Below, in pieces: positions 1 to 16,037 of a stretch of 64,000 nt of DNA; the first letter of the stretch is position 1, and each line of letters opens with the position of its first letter. The position numbers and the translations under genes were made by a program. The notes under the pieces are model-generated. The model saw only the letters and a program-made list of their open reading frames with translations, did no database searches and was not told the origin of the DNA. Source of the stretch: Protonemura montana (Eukaryota; Arthropoda; Insecta; Plecoptera; Nemouridae); contig OX387603.1 of NCBI GenBank assembly GCA_947568835.1, positions 14,222,651 through 14,286,650 of the forward strand. The letters are read 5' to 3'.

Positions 1-3000
1 GTTGTCTACAGTTGATACAGTTTTATTTTACATTCAATGCAAGTGTGGCGTTGCACGAATTGACATAAAATTGTGCACTTCAGTCCCGTCAACGACATTT
101 GATCGTCGACAGGTTTTCGATATGGAATCAAAGATTCTTGCGACGCGTTTTGCTTTTATTGCCCATCTAACACGCATACCGACCATCCTGTATGGTTTTC
201 AAAATCGCTTCCGACTTCACCATCATATCCAAAGACATAAACACAAGTAAAAACGGCCCTTTTCGAGCCAGTTGCGTCTAAACAATATGATCAACATTTC
301 CCCACAAAACAAACACACTTAACATGTAACGAAATGTAGATAAAGTATGATTATGGTGAACGCAAACAATTTCGTCCACCCTTGCACGATAAAGTTTCGT
401 TACATAAGCCCACATATGTAAAGGGGTAATGCACCATTTGCCGAAGCCACACAAAGCAATGGCTACCTCAATGGGAGCACACCCTCTCGTCCACTACCAT
501 GCTGAACACCCGGCAGCATCCAATGTGTACGGTTCTGTATCATCAATTATGATCTCAGTGTAGGGCTATTCACCGTCACACCTCTAGTATTACGTTGCTA
601 ATGAGGGCACCTACCACACTGCTGGGTGCTGAGTGGGGGGCTCCGTACATGAGAATCAGAAAGGAAATTACTGGTGGCGGAGAAATAAAGTTTGGACATG
701 ACGTGCATTGAGTAGTGCCTGTCCTCCGGGCGAAATGATAGTAGCTTGCTTTTGTTGAATAAATTATGATGAGCGTCGTTATGCCTGTCTATCGGGCAGC
801 GTTACAGCGATATAGTTTGGAAAATTGAAAAGATGGGCGTCTAGTGAAAAAAATAATTCGAGGCGATTTCGCTTTTGTCAATTTTTTTTATGTATATTCG
901 TTCACCTATTTGAGGTCATAGACTATGTGGAAAAATAAATTATTATACGCTATCTTTGACGGCGTTTTTCCTTCGGCTTTTTGTTTTGGATATTTTTTGG
1001 ACAAAAGATAAATTACCGTCAGGGTGCAATGTTAATGAACAGATTTCGAAAGTGTGATATGATTTTGATTATGTTATGCATAACGAGCATTTTGATTTGA
1101 TTTATAAGTTGAAAAAAAAAAACTCTTGCTCGCGTGGGTACTTTATTACACGCTTCCCTGATAACTTCTATGCACATTGTCCAGAGCGTATCAGACGTGA
1201 AATTTGTTGTTGTCGTTATTCGTTTGTTTGTGTGCACACCACACCAGTGCTATTGCCACCAGCTCGCGCGTGTGCTCGTGTGTATGTATTTGTTTGAGCG
1301 AGTTGACGCGCAGATTTTGTCATCAAACTAGAATGTTTGCCAGTACTTTATAATATCATGACATATGAGCCCATCAGAGACCTTTGACAGCACAGAGCAC
1401 AAGCCCGATGACCAATCATAAAGGCTTATTTACTAATTAAAACCACGAGGGCAGTACACGAATGAAAGGATTAAAATCGAAAACTAAAATTATGTGCACA
1501 TCATAATAGATGATGGGAGTAAAACGTGTTTCGGTGTACAGTGAGAGACGTTTCTTTTTGTTTGTTTGATCTGTGATGCTTGCTGTTCCCGTGGTCAGTC
1601 GTGTTGTGCGTATCTGCCGAGCGATGCGTGTCACAAAGAGATGATGATGCATCGTGCTACGCACATAAATTAACCGCGTGGATTAAAAAAGCACACACAC
1701 ACAGATAGTTTGACTTGAGACAATTCTCGTTCATCTTCGTCTCCCGTTTGGTGGTGCTGGATGAGTCCAAGATTGGCTCCGGAAAGACTGTTTTGTTGCA
1801 GGATGTGTCAGCACAATAAATGATTGTTTTTGTTTTACTAAGGGAGGACCCGTTTCTTCAACTGTTTTTTGTGCTCGTGAGAAGATGTTGGATTTGTGAA
1901 ATTATTGTTTCCTTAAATATTTTACACTATTTTAAAAACTTTCAGAATGAATGTATTTGTGAATATCTACTCTTATTTTACTTGTTTCCTGAAATGCTTG
2001 AGCGCAATGATCTTTTTTATGTTTAATTTCCATTTTACTGCTGATGATGATGAAAATTCCACGAAATTCATTCCAAGTGGAAATAATATGTAATTTCCAT
2101 AAAGTTCTCAAAATAATTATCTTAAGCATAGTTCTTACAAGTCCAATCCTACACCAGAATAAAATAGAGAAAATTAAGCATAAAGAAAATAATCTACATA
2201 AATTAACAGACAAGGTTTTGTCGAAGAATTTCCTTCCCCAAGGATATCTTTATACCAAAGTTAACATAACTGAAATGCAATGCCATACCCTATAATATTA
2301 AAAGCATTCATAAAAAAAATTCAAATACTTTTGGTAAATTGGTAATTTGGGTTAGTTTCTGTTGGATTTTTAACCTGTTTTCCTCACGCTTACCTCGAAA
2401 TCTCCAAGACAAACACACTTACGAATCCGAAATTCCACCGCGAGCAATTAATTCCCATCCAAAATGCAACAATAGGCAGCACGACGCGAGCCGCGAAATA
2501 AACGCCCATGGCGAGACTCGCAATTTGCCCCGGATAGTCATGATCCCGTAATTGGATACCCGAGTTCGATACCGGCTACATTAATCACCCCGGTCAAGTT
2601 TCACAATGGATTCATGATTAGTGGATGCAATTTACTTTTGTTGTCAAATCCAGCTGTAAAACGGGACGAATTGCACGCGACGTACCTTGATTGTCACCGA
2701 GACTCACACCTCTCCGTACATAACCGCAGCGAATTTTACTGTGGTACGCTCTAGCTGGAGTGTGCTGACGAGATGATGTTATTTTCAGATGCATTCTTGC
2801 TATCTAGGTCATTGCATCTACCGCCAATTGTAATGCACCGTTTGCGAAATTTGTCTACAACACGCTATACATCCTCGGGCACCAATGCAGCGAACTTTGA
2901 AAGGAATTTTGTTCCATCTACGAACGAAGGAATGGAAAGGTAGTTATGTTTTTTGTTTCTTCTAGTTCTAGCCAACACGCAGAGCGTTGGTGGAAAATCT

Positions 3001-5050
3001 AATTCCAGTTATCGCCCGTTTAACGGGGCACGAAGCGATAGGCGGATTGCGTGGAGCCATGTTTCTCGCACGCGTATTGCGTACGCTTTATACGCACAGA
3101 TACAAAATAAGCGGTTAAATCCGTTGGCTAATTTGGTAAGGGATTAATTTTGTGATTGTTAAGGGAGGCTGGATATTTATAATAGGATTTTAGCTAGATA
3201 AGCTCGTAAATGTGTTTATAAGTTGGTTTTGTAGATACTTGTAATTATTCATTTTGGCGTATGGATGAATTATACACAAGATATTGCTTTACAAGGTCCG
3301 TACATTTTAACGGTGTGAATAATGGAGTTTGCTGCTAGTATTTTATGCATGTTGAATTCCTTTAATTGAGGTTATTAATTAGAAGAGATACCATCCTCAT
3401 TTCTCTCCATTTGTGGATTGTGGCCATATTCCGAGGGCATTTATGAATTCGTTTACATATCATTAGCCACTCGTTGCCTTTAGCTGACATTTCTATTTGG
3501 CTTGAAAAGCTAATTGAGAGACAATCGTTTAGCAAAGATAAATTCAATTTTTTACCAACAAATTGCTTCGAAACGTTTCAATTGTAACAGTTTGTTTAAA
3601 ACCAAACGAGACGCTTCCTTTCTTGGTCGGATTTCGAAGACGTCAATCGCGTTGAGAGCAGTCGCTTTCACAGAGGTCTTACTTTGTATCGCCCCTGTGT
3701 CGTCTATACCGAGAAGATAATTTTATTTTCCAATGAAACTGGTGTGGAAAGGAGGCAGTTTCTCCCGTAATATAACAGTCGAGTGATTGATTATATTGGA
3801 AATTTCAAAACCATCATAAGATTCTATTGTCACGCTAGCTATGGGCTGAAAAATGGGTGGGCGATCGGCTTGGGATAAGGGATGGTGGTGGGGTATGGAT
3901 AGGAGTGACGGAAAGAGCGTATAACTTCATTTTAGCGGAAGGAAGTTGCAAATATTTCATATGAGGTATATAATAATATACATTTTATTCTTCTTACGTT
4001 TTTATTTTCCAATTCTTTTGAGACGGAAACGTCACCGCGTCTTTGTGTTGTCGCTGGAAGGATGATGTGTGGTGACGTAACAAAGCCACTTTTCCCACTG
4101 AAATTCGCTTTCATGGCAACTCGACAACATCCACTCGAGGGTGGCCATGTTTCGAAGCCATGGCTACTAAATATCATCTTTACAGCTTACTACGCCAGTT
4201 TAATCCCCGTCGCAAATACCTTTTCAACAACCAGACCCTGAATTGGCTCGCCACGTTCTACACGAGAACTTCACCATCCAAGGGGAAATATTTCAATCGA
4301 CATTTTAATCGCTGGCATGTTTGCTACAGATTATTTGAACCAGATTATAATATTAGGTCGAATAAGCCACGGCTAAAACTCTTTGTATAGGCCACTTATT
4401 ATTATAGTTAGAAACAGATTACAAACGAGCTTGAATATGAATCAACCTTTCACGCAAGGCATGCGAAGTGCAGCAAAACAACATCCTACACGCCCTTCCA
4501 TTCATTTGTACCACAGCTTTCAAGTAAAAGAAAAAAAACTTAGCATTGACAGCGATTTCTAAAGTATAAACTACCACTGTCGAATCGATTCAATTCAAAG
4601 TGAACAACTTTAGTAATTCCGTAATTCTCTCGCCCCCTCCCCCACCCCTAGCCGCCCACGACTTGTATACATCTATAGAATTAACAAACTTTACCCATTT
4701 CTCCACCCACAGTGCACGACCCTTGCCGACTGCACCGTGCCCCATTGCCACGGAGACTCACTCTCCGTCGTCACTGCCGATTGTTTGTATTTTGTTCCAA
4801 AAACCGCCCGGGCACACCCTCCTCGGCATACAGTCAAGTTTTTAGTTACTATTTCTCCTTTCGCTGCGCTGGGCGAACACCGCGGCGAGAACGACGTCGC
4901 CTCACGTAATTAGCCACAGAAAGTTAACAACTTCACCCCCATTCAACCCCCCCTCCCCACACGCCACCCCCGCGAGCATGGACTTGATTTGAGCGGGTCT
5001 TCCATGCTATGCGGTAGTAGAGTACGCGTGAATGCGAGGACGTCTGAATA

Positions 5051-5092
5051 GCGACGTCGGCGTCGGCGTAGCGGTGGTCGGCGTCGCGACGT
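5051..5092. repeat. CpG-rich GTCGGC tract
   Basis: A short run of repeated GGCGTC/GTCGGC words stands out from the AT-rich background. Similar tracts recur near 7871, 16711, 25516, 51751 and 63520, in both orientations, which suggests a dispersed element or its ends rather than coding sequence. No full element could be outlined. Confidence 0.35.
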
Positions 5093-8000
5093 TGGTGTAT
5101 TGGGCAAAGTGATTGTATAGCATTGTATACCGCAGAGAAAGCGCGTGTTGCGGCGACAGTTCCACTCAACACCGCGAGGACGGGACTGTTGCTGACATTC
5201 CTATAGAGAATAATGTCACAAATTCGCAAATGCTACTCGCGTTTTATCTCCCTCTTCTCCATCTCTTTCTCTCTCTATCTGTATCTGTATGGTAGAGAGG
5301 GGTGATAAGATGCATTGACGGCAGCGCTCGGCGGGGTTGAAAGAAGAAACTAGTTGATCTGCATCATTGCTTGATTTATCTCGTGTCGAAGCCCTACGCC
5401 GCAATCAAGCCGGCGTCGAGCGTATAATCCCACACTTTGTAACCTCGCCCCGGAAAATGGAAATGCTAGGCGGGATATGTTGTGAGCTCGCGAGCATTGA
5501 ATCACTAGGCGCTACTTTTCATTTCCATCGGAGCTCGCGGGTGACCGGCGTGGAGAATGGACGGCCGTTCTTTTGAGGTCGTCGTCGACCGAGATGGAAA
5601 TGTTCGCGAGGGTGGACGAAATTGGCGCGCTGTGTGCAGGAATTTATGTACGAACTGGTTTTTGTTGTCAGTCGATGACGTAGGCTGTATTTCTGTTGAT
5701 TTGAATTAGTTCTATAAAACATTCGTCGAAATTAGACAGTGAATTGAAGTTTGAATTTATTCCGGTGATGGCCCGGTAATTTAATTCTCGGACTAGCGTC
5801 TGCATAACATTATGGTTGAGCTTCCCAGTATTCCAAGTAATACTTGGTGCAATGGAATTACATCATCTGAATGTTATACCTCCAAGTTATATCAGATGGT
5901 CGCAGCCCCTATGGCTACCGGGTAAGCATTTACAACGTGTTATTGCCTTCATAAAGTTATTATATGGACGGAGCCAGTCATTTGAAAGAAGCACGTATAA
6001 ACAATGTATTTGAATCATTGATATTCTTGTAACCAAATTGTTGGATCAATGGCTTAATCCGAGGCTGATCTTGCTTGATCTGACCATTCAAGACGGCAAA
6101 CAGTCTAAAGCATGAAATAACACGCAAATGAGGGGCGTACTTTTACATTTTGTTAGCTTTAAGTTGGTAGAAAATCGTCACGAAGTACATTTGGACCTTC
6201 TAGTCTATGTTGGCTGTCTATGTGTAAGAAGGAACGTTAGAAAGTACAGAATTTTTACATTTATAAGTAATTATTTCCCGTCTACGCCTTAATGTGCTAC
6301 ATTAATGGCAATCCATCATCAGTGATTGAAATATAAAATCAATTTATGCTCAACAAAATCTCAGCAAAATCATCACAGCAAAAAGTCTCTAAAAAACATT
6401 ACCTCCATCTTGGAGCTATTGTGTTTACCTTTAAAACAACTCAATTATTCAAGAAGAAAAAAACGAAAACTTGCTCGTGCTGCTGATAAAGTACACACTC
6501 GAACCCAAAGCATAGCTCTCTTTGTACGATCTTACTTACCTAGACGCAGACCGACGTAAAATTTGCGCGATTTTCTTGGCTCTTTGCTCCACGTGTGCCC
6601 GAGGGAGGGCGTTCTTCCACTTCATTAACCGGACCCGAGTCCCTAGTGACCTCTTAGGCCTCGTCCTTATACCGTCGGGGAATCCTCATTCGTGTTAGTC
6701 GGCTTCAACCCATTCTTGGCCAGGCACTGCCTTCTCCGTGTTTCCCTCGTCTTCTTTTACAAAACAATCGAATCAAGATGGCGCGTGCCGGGAATCGTGC
6801 CCGAGGAAATTTTCATCATCACTCACACGGTCTCTTCGGCAGCGACAGAATGCTTGTTGTCGGAAGACGAACACACACCACACCAATTTCTTAGATGGAA
6901 TGAACGCCTTATGCTCTTTGCTCGGGTAGTCCGCAGAAATGCTCTTAAGGATCGATACGGAATGACATAAGCAAATCTACAGGCCGTATCATCTCGCTTT
7001 TAGTAGTGTAATCTTTTCGCGCGTCGGCTATGGTAATTTTTTTTTTTTTGCTTATTGACAACCGTCTTCCTCGAAATAAGATCTACTTACAGATATGTTT
7101 GAAAAGTTTCTTGTAAAGTTGAAAATGAGTTTCTTTCTCGACTGAAGTCATTCGCGACTTGACAGAGAATTGCAGTTGTAAGTTTTAAAGTTCCATTGCC
7201 GTCACTGCAATGTGAATTATTTTTGAAAAATTGTTAACTGCTCATTTAATGACTGTTGGAATATCCGGGATAAAATATTGCTTCCTTGTTTAGGGAAAAT
7301 ATGAGAGCATGCAATTTATTTGTCTTTTCTTGTAAAGCAAACCCGAACTCCTTGGTGAGCCCCAATAACGCACCCCTTAGCTCGGAGCAGATTGTTTTAC
7401 AACCCCTGGGCTCCTCGAAGTGACTTTCCCAAATCATTGACTTTTTGACTCGTGAACCATGTTAGCGTGTACGCGCTGACTCCCTTGTATCTATAGGCTA
7501 AAAGCTGTTCGCTCTTGTCACATTATTAAATCGTCGAAGATATTACCAAAGTATATATATGTATATATATTTACCCAATAAACTTTTCGAGAATTCCTGA
7601 GCGTATATCGTAGACGTAGTTCCAACAATTTGGGACCACAACTTCTTAAACTGATGCTGCATCAAAAACTTCCATCTCCGAAACTTCTTCCTCTTACACA
7701 ACGACCTTTTATATGCTGGAATAATATTTTAATGAACTTTCAACAAGCAGTCGTCGTTCTTTTTTATTTTTTTTTCGACCGCGTTTTTACAACACGGATT
7801 TCATCATCAATATGTATATTGACTGAGTTGTGGCCTAATAAGTCTTGTTTTAATTGGGTCTTAGTAGAAGTTGGCGTCGGCGGCGGCGTCGCGGCGCTCC
7901 AAGTCCTGAATGCGAGACGCGAGCCAAATGTGTTCTTTGGAGATTATAGCCCCACGGTAGACGCGACCAATTTTATACCCCTAATTTCCGATTCCAAGTG

Positions 8001-11000
8001 AGTGAGGCAATAACAAGGTGATTAAAAGGTCGGGAGGGGAGCTTGTGTAAACGTCCGCGGTTCTTATAATTGCTGCACATACGTTCGTGAACAGAATACA
8101 ATTATATTTTATCTCGGAATCTACATAGCTTAATTTAATACACTACGTGACACTCAAAGCTAAGTAAATAGAAACTTTTGATAAGTCTAGATTAGAAGAA
8201 ACAATTAGGTAAGCGTTCGCTTAGTGCATTTTGAATTTCGTTTTTACATTACGGTTAGAAAACACGAAGCATGGTGCTGTCACAGCAAGATTCTTGTTCG
8301 CTTCTGCATGTAATTATCCTGCACGACGGCATCCTTCCTAGCACGATGAATGATGCACGGTAAAAGCATCCGTGTACCTAATTTCAATCCACGTCAGTAA
8401 AAAGCATTAGACGGAATCTATTAATTCTAGAGTGTCACTGGCTTAACTAGATTTAATTATAACAAAAACTTTAATCAAAGTATAAATTCTCTATAGTCAT
8501 GTTTCGAACAGCTGCCACGGCGATGATCACATAGGTTATTGCCACACATAGATCGCGCTCATATCGACGAGCACGCCTTTTCCGTTCTTTCGACTTCACG
8601 TCCTTTCTCCGCGTGCTTTCTCCCTGTCTGATGCCACGTGAAGGGCAAATGTGATCAGCCTCTAGAGCTCGCTGCCAACTTTCATCATCCGGGATGGTTT
8701 TTGCACCGAAGAGGCTCGGTAAGATTACGTAGCTCTCTATCTCTCGTGCCTTTGTTTTAGACGATTGCATTTCTCTATATAGATTTTTTTTTTTGGAACG
8801 GTATCGCAAGAAATGAACGACTTAGACGAACGTTGCAAACATCCTTCCGATAAATTCGTCTATAGAGCACACAGAAAAAAAAGTGAATGAAATTTAATCT
8901 GAAATTAAAAATGAATGAGCGAGACCCCAACAATTTTTTCGTTGTTATTTAGCAGCGAATTGGAGCTCGAAATTCTCGCTTTGATTTCTTTTTACGTCCG
9001 ACTGGCTTTTCATCCCCGTGCCTGGCGTGCACGTGCGATTAGTGATGGTAACGCACGTAATTCCCCGAGCACCAGAACTTGCAGGTGAACCTGCGATCTA
9101 ACGAAGGCACGTAGAAAACTGTTATGTAGGATTTAAACGGATGCAAAATTAAGTCCGCAGCATTAAAATATTAACCTCTTATATGTGCGATGGTAATATA
9201 GCCACTTTGTCCAGAGCGTGGTCGTCGGGTATCGCGGGTACATGATGGCGTATTATACTCGGTAGCCCTGTTGCGTACACCCCAGCCCCTACGGCGATGC
9301 AGGCCGTCCAACTCGCTCGGCGGCTCGCACGTGTTATTGTTTTAGAGAAAATGAGCACGGAATAATAAATGAAATGAAATTCTCGCTTCTATCCAAGATA
9401 TAATAATATCATGTATCACGAGTTCATGACCTGGACCGAGGGTACTGGCCGCTAAAGGGAAATTTACCTGAAGAGGGCTAGAGCGGTGTTTTAGAATACG
9501 CATGTTAAAGAGAACGGCATTCATTGTCTATATTTTGGATGTGATAATGTTTAAGAGTCAGTTTTTTCAGTTGTTCGTTTAGAATTCTTCATAGTTCGTT
9601 AATGTATTCGTTGCTTGGCAACAGTCAATCAGAAAGTGTGTATTGTTAACAGTTTGTTAATTATTTAACGTGCCACTGATAAACTAGAAGTTAGAGAGGC
9701 TAGATTGGATATTTTTACAAAGATTGGAGGATGGTTTTAGAGAAAGGTGCTGGCTCTCGGTGCTTTTAATGAAGCAAAAAATACTGCCCGTATCGATGAT
9801 GCTTATATGTATTATACCTTAGCTACATCGCCGAGTAGCTCATTAAGCTGCGTAATTAAGTGGTAACGTGCAGCTGTTTTAATCGAGCAGTAATGTAATA
9901 ATGAGGTCGTAACGAGACGGAATGCGTAAGAGGTTTTTATTTCTCTTCGTGTTTTTTTTTATTATTATTATTTTTTTTTTTAATTAAGCCACGGGCATAT
10001 TTTTCAAGCAAATCACTTCCCAAGAAAGTTACCATGTTCGCACATTCCGTATAGATTCGAACTAATTTTCCAGTAGGCTGCGGAAAAAATCTGGTTACAT
10101 TGTAATAAATGAGGCGAGGTAAGAAAAATCGCAAGTTTTATTCGTTGGTCGAGAAATAAATCAATGTCGGGGGCATAATCAATTACATTCGGGGTGGAGA
10201 TTTCTCTGTGTTCGCTCAGCAGTGCGCACGGCGCCTCCACCTCCGGCGCTCAATGAATATTCGATAGATTTATAGTCGGGCAATTGCACTGTTAGCCCTC
10301 CAAAATCTGAATAAAGTGTCGAAAAGTGTAATAAAATGGAAACTTTCAGATATAGGTACAACTGACTTAAACGTAAAAATGCCAACCTGTTTGAAGTTGA
10401 ATCTATGAAGTTGCAGTTGAAAAGTGGACCCCGATGTTATTGTTATATACTATTTCTACACTCGACGCTCTCGCTTGTAAGAAATCGTAATGAACGGAAG
10501 TTCCTTCCATGCCAGCTCGAGAAGCGTGAGATGAATTTAGTAGTTTACTGCTCGGTTTTTCTCCCGAAGGACTTTTCTGTATGTTTTGTCAGGAGATGAG
10601 GGTGCAAAGGGGAATTAGGGAGAGAGGTACTTTTGGGGATACGTTCTATTTAGTGCTTGTACAATCAGCTGGAATTCTGCTCGATGTAATTAGACTAACT
10701 TAAAGTTGAACATTTTTGCACCAACTAAATATTCGCAATGCTTTCAACCATTACTCTCAATGAGATGCTCTCAGCCTATAGCCATTGCTTTCCAAACAAT
10801 TAATTGCGAATAATACATTTTCGTTACTCGATGGAGGTTCGGTAATTTTGGTTGGCAGGCGGGGTTGGTTATAGATGGATGATATTGCTGGGATGCTGGC
10901 GGGTTTACTATGCAAAGGGATTATCAATCCTTAGATCTAAAGTGTATCGTACTTACTGAAGGTTGCTCACACTTACTCATCCATCACATTACCGTTGGTA

Positions 11001-14000
11001 ATCGATGGATTACGACTGAGGAAAATTGCAAAGTAGAAGAAATTGCATCTGGATTTGCACCGTTTTCACGCTAATGGCTGAAATCATTTGAGAACTAAAG
11101 TCATGGGTGTGTTTTACTTTCTTGTAGTTTCTCAACAACAATAATAATAAGTCTTTATTATTCAATATCTGTAATTAAAATGTGTACCGGGGGTATGCAA
11201 ACACTGCTGCAAAGAACGAACACGTTCAGTTAATAGTAGAAGCCACGGTTCATTTCTTTCATCTAGGCTTAGCTAATATGTCTTTGCTTTCCAAGGATTT
11301 CTCGAACTCATGAAAATAGTGTTCCTGGTAAAAGCTCGGGCTAATGGAATAATTACCATAGGTAAACACGTTGGAAAGGTTTCGAGTAGAAATCTTTTAT
11401 TCTGATTCTAGTAGCAGGCTGGAAATTACTTCGATTCACTATAGATATATATGCGTGTGAGTAAGCACTTTTCCACATGAAAGGTGATAAAATCGACAAG
11501 AAAATGACTTAAAATTGGTGGTAAGCCTACAGTATTCAGCGTCAATCGTGTTCTACGTCAACTTGATCGAGTGCAATCTTGGTTATTATATCTGAACCAT
11601 AAAATGGAGAATTCTGCTAGGTGTAATATTTAAAGATGTATTGTTCGTGTTTTCCTGGGGGGAAGTGGCTGTGCCATTTCCTGCGCGCTCGCCCGCCGCC
11701 AATTGTAAGGTTGCACAGTCATGAAGGCTTTGGTGCATGGTTGGATAGAATCTTAAACGAGAGAGGATCGGGCGCTAGCGAAGTGTAATTGAATTAAATT
11801 TAAATCCTCACCCTATTCTAAGAACTCTAGTCATTCTCTTGCTATCTTCAATCTTTCAATGTGATCTTTATTTTAAGGGTACTTCCGAATAGTAATATAT
11901 TTAGGGAATGTCTTCCAATTGTTGCCTACTCGATTTTGATGATGGTTATAAATATTTCTATGTCATTGTTGAAACAAACACAGAAAACTTACTTGAAGAA
12001 CAGGTAATTAGTTACAAAACAATTAAATGCACTTCTTTTAATATTTTTCTTCGATTATACCCAAGAAAGTTCAAGGTAACCATACAGTTCCTGAATAATT
12101 CAGATCTGTGTATTGTGAGAAACAAAAATATCGACACACTCGCTAGGATTTTGTTGGGCTATACGTTAGTCATCATTATCCCAGCCCAGCAGGGGTTGGT
12201 ATGAAAAGAGGTCTAAGCCAAGGGATTTTCATCCCTTTCAGGAACCACTGGTAAGGAAAATAAATCGATTGTTAATCAAGCGACTTTTTTTTGAACAGCA
12301 AGGTTTATCTGTTGTTTTTCGGCTAGCTGAGAAACGAATTCTCTTTGAGATACAATTGTTACTGTGAAGATGAACGACGACTGCCGGAACTAGGTAATTT
12401 CCGAATGCTGGCAGCCGAAAGCTGAAACGACGATCATCCAGCTCTGTGCCATGATCGAACTCTGTGAGGACTTCCCTTGCCCCGTAAAATTCAATTCTGT
12501 TCAATTCTTGGCATTCAAGAAATCAGCAAGATTCATTGTCATATCCATGGACCAAACGATTTTCTTCAACCAAAGATACATTCGGAAAGAAAATTCCTGT
12601 TTCAATGCACTTAGGAGAATACGCGCTCGAATTTGACAGAAATACCACAAAGCTTTTAAAGTTAAATATGTTACAAAGTTCTCTCAAACAAAAAAATGTC
12701 GCCTTACAAGAAATTATTACGGGCAATTCTGGATCTCAAACGCATCTCAATCGCCACATTATAGAGGACATCGAGATATTCACATCTTGATGCTGTGACG
12801 CATCTCCTCGATTCAAATATATTTTATTTCTATATGAATTTCGACAATCCTCTTTGCGTATCGCAAAGATCCAGTTGCAATTCTTGGATTTTCCGTTCAA
12901 ACGTTATGTTATTTTCTTCGTCAATGCATAGCTTTATGGGTTGGAAAAGTTATTTTCTTGCTAGCTATGACGTTGGAAAGAAAAACTCTTCCCCGGATTT
13001 CATAAAACCACCGTTTCAGTTTCCTTAAGCGTCGAAAATGAATCATACTAGCTAGATATTAATTCCTTTGTGCCAATCAACAAGTTTAGTAGTAAATCAT
13101 GCCATTGTGAGAGTCAGAGCCTTTCTTTGGCAACATTCGCCCTCGAGATGTGTAAACCCCCTTAGAACAATAGAACAGCCGGTGCATTGGGCCCTTGGAG
13201 CTCGTGAAAAACCCGCGAGTGTCGCTAATAGATTAGATTGTGCTCGTTCAGAAGTCAAAATGTCTACTGCTACAGTTCTTGCGTTCCTCCTTGTCTAAAT
13301 ATCGACTATTAACGCCAGGTCATAATGGCGCGGTAAAAGCATTCCTGCAACAGTGGAAAAATAAGATTTTCTCAGAGTGCTCGCCAGCCTTTTGCCAGCG
13401 TAGTCTTGACGTTTTTTTGTTGCGAATAATCCTTTTGCTGTGCTGTAAAATAAGATAAAATTTCCGAGTCCTTTTCTTTGCTAAGGTATATGACCAAAGA
13501 GAGTACTTTATGGTTTATATACTGCTATTCCGGAAGGATTTTTATATTCGCATATATAGAACATAACGCGTCACCATTTATTTCCGGATTACCCCAATAA
13601 TTGTATTATTAACGTCGTTAACTTTCACGACGGAAAAGTTCTGCCAAAAGCAACAGTAAATGAACTGTATTTTTTCTTCTGCATTCTTATATAGCATTAA
13701 TATATTCGCAAGTCTGACTTTAAGCTACACATTAATGGCTGTTGTGCGAATATAGAGTTTCATCCCTTAAGTGTGGTTTCCTAAGGACGAACTTTTTCCC
13801 CGTTCCCGTCTTGTTTGGGCCCTCCCTAACCTTGTACCATTAGTCCTTCCTGATGATCCTCTGGAGTGGAGCCAACGGTTCGCATGGAGTTTTCTCCTCG
13901 ACTTTGTTCCTTCGATAAGCTCTGTTCCATTGGCCGAGACGATTCACTAGAGCTCACAAACTCCACTCATCCACGTGGCTGATTTTATTGGACACTTTCA

Positions 14001-16037
14001 GGGCTTAATCGCAAGTATTCTCCTAAACTTTGAAATCCTCGTACTTAGAGGTTCAATTGTTCCTTTTGTGGAAGTTATATTTAATGTAGGTTAACACTTA
14101 TAGTAATTAAATATTTAAACAGTCTCAGATGTCATGTAGGACTTGATCAAAATTCCATTTCTGAGATTCATTAAAGAAAAATCACTTCCATATCTTTATT
14201 AAACCGTATTTTATTATCAAGCTCATTTATTTACACTCTGTTCAAGCTCGTATAGATGGCGTTGGATATTTCTTAAAGGTAGATACAGTTCAGTAGGCAA
14301 TTACTCTTGTGTCTGGATAAAACCTGATTAAACATACCGACGATTAATGAGGATCTAGACTCTGGAGGATCGCGCTGTAACAAAGTCAACACTACCTCGC
14401 ATTTGCCTTGTTAATTGGCTTATTTCTCAACACTTCGAGCCACCCAATGGCCGAAGCTTCGTGCGCGAAAACTTTACAAATTAACGGTTCAAATTAATAC
14501 CGTAGATTATTTTCATTTTGCTATATAATTGCAATAAGCATGGCCAATCTCGTTAACTAATTAAGTATTCATTAATATTTTCGCCTCAGTAATTAGTTGC
14601 AGCCGTTAGTTCTTGAAATTACTGCACAATGGCGCAGTAGGCGCGAGAGAATATTATAACTTCTTTAATGAGCCTTCTAAACAGTTTTAAACGTCAATCG
14701 TCTGAGCTGAGTGCAACGTGGAATTTTTCCTAACAACATGCCGTCGCTTTGAATTTTCCCCATAGACTTATTATGCAAATCAGTTGTGACTTTTCTGCCA
14801 AGGGACGTAGTTGTTCAGCGGGAGGGAAGTTAAGTACTATTAAGTTGAATGAGCCGGTGTGACACCAACCACTTAATTAAACGCGTCTAGGGGTGCGCGA
14901 CGATCTCTCTCGTCAGATGTGCTCGTCGTCCGACCGCCATTAACAAAATGAAGGTATTGAAGAGTTGCTTTCACTCGGTTTCAAAGCATTTCGGGGTTTA
15001 TTAATCCTGATAAACCACAATCATAGTGTAGTAGGTCTGATAAGCCCTAAGGGTTCAGGCGTCGATCCTGCTTGGCTGTGGGCAATGTTTGTTTGGGACG
15101 TCGGCTATGTTGATAGTGTCGGCGCTGGCAATGCAGCGTTGGCGTTAGGACAATGTTAAGGGAAAAACGAGGTTCGCGTGCAGCTGGCGTTCGCGGTAAA
15201 GTTGAAAATTACGAGGGATTTTCAAAATGCTTTAAAGAATTTCATGTGACATAATAAAATGTGATACGCGCATGTGTTTTAATATTTTTTACTCGTCGGT
15301 GATCGCGCCTCGAGTTATTGTTATAGCTTCATGACCGTTTTTTTTTCCACCGAAGTTTACCCAAAAGATATTAAAAATTGTGATTCGTATAAGCGTGATC
15401 CTCGCAGTGGCGCTTATGAAAATAACGCGACATTTTTCATGCGCAGTGAAAATGCTTAGTGAAAGCACAGGCATGAAAGACTCCCGACAAGGTGACAAGC
15501 TTACATTATTTAAGCGCGACGCGCAAAGCTTTCAAACTTGGATTAATGTCGAGTGACATATACTACTAGCACGGCTTGAAAAATAGAATCTAGACGACAA
15601 CGAAATGGCAGACACATTTGCAATAGGACCAGCCATTTTAACGGTATGTGCACACGCCTCTGTGTTTTTCCATATTTCTTTTGCCTATTCTTGTGTACAT
15701 CCTATATCACTCGGTTTCAATCCGTCTTCTTCATGCTATTCTTTTGTGCCGAGTTTTGATAGTTAGATTAAAAAAAAAAAAAAGTGGACAAGCATCCCCT
15801 TTGTCGGGTGTCGAGAACGCCGTCTCGTGTCACGTGTGTACCGAACCTGGTAACGCGTGCACTATCATGACCCGTTCATTTTGCGCACAATAAAATATCA
15901 CCATCAATTTCCAGTTTTATAACTTGTCGTGTGTCGCCATGCTTTTTCACGATATTCGTTCACGAAAATGTGTTTATTTGTAGGAAATCTGCGACGAGAT
16001 ACAATGTTTTAACGTACTTCTATAGCTTAACTGTGAT

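Noticed and set aside
13260..13298. ATG with a short hydrophobic peptide (MSTATVLAFLLV) that looks like a signal peptide
   Set aside because: A stop codon follows at once and no good donor lies before it.
15605..15643. Possible first coding exon: ATG followed by 13 codons and a GTATGT donor
   Set aside because: It ends in phase 0 while the next known exon needs phase 2, and the peptide is not a signal sequence.
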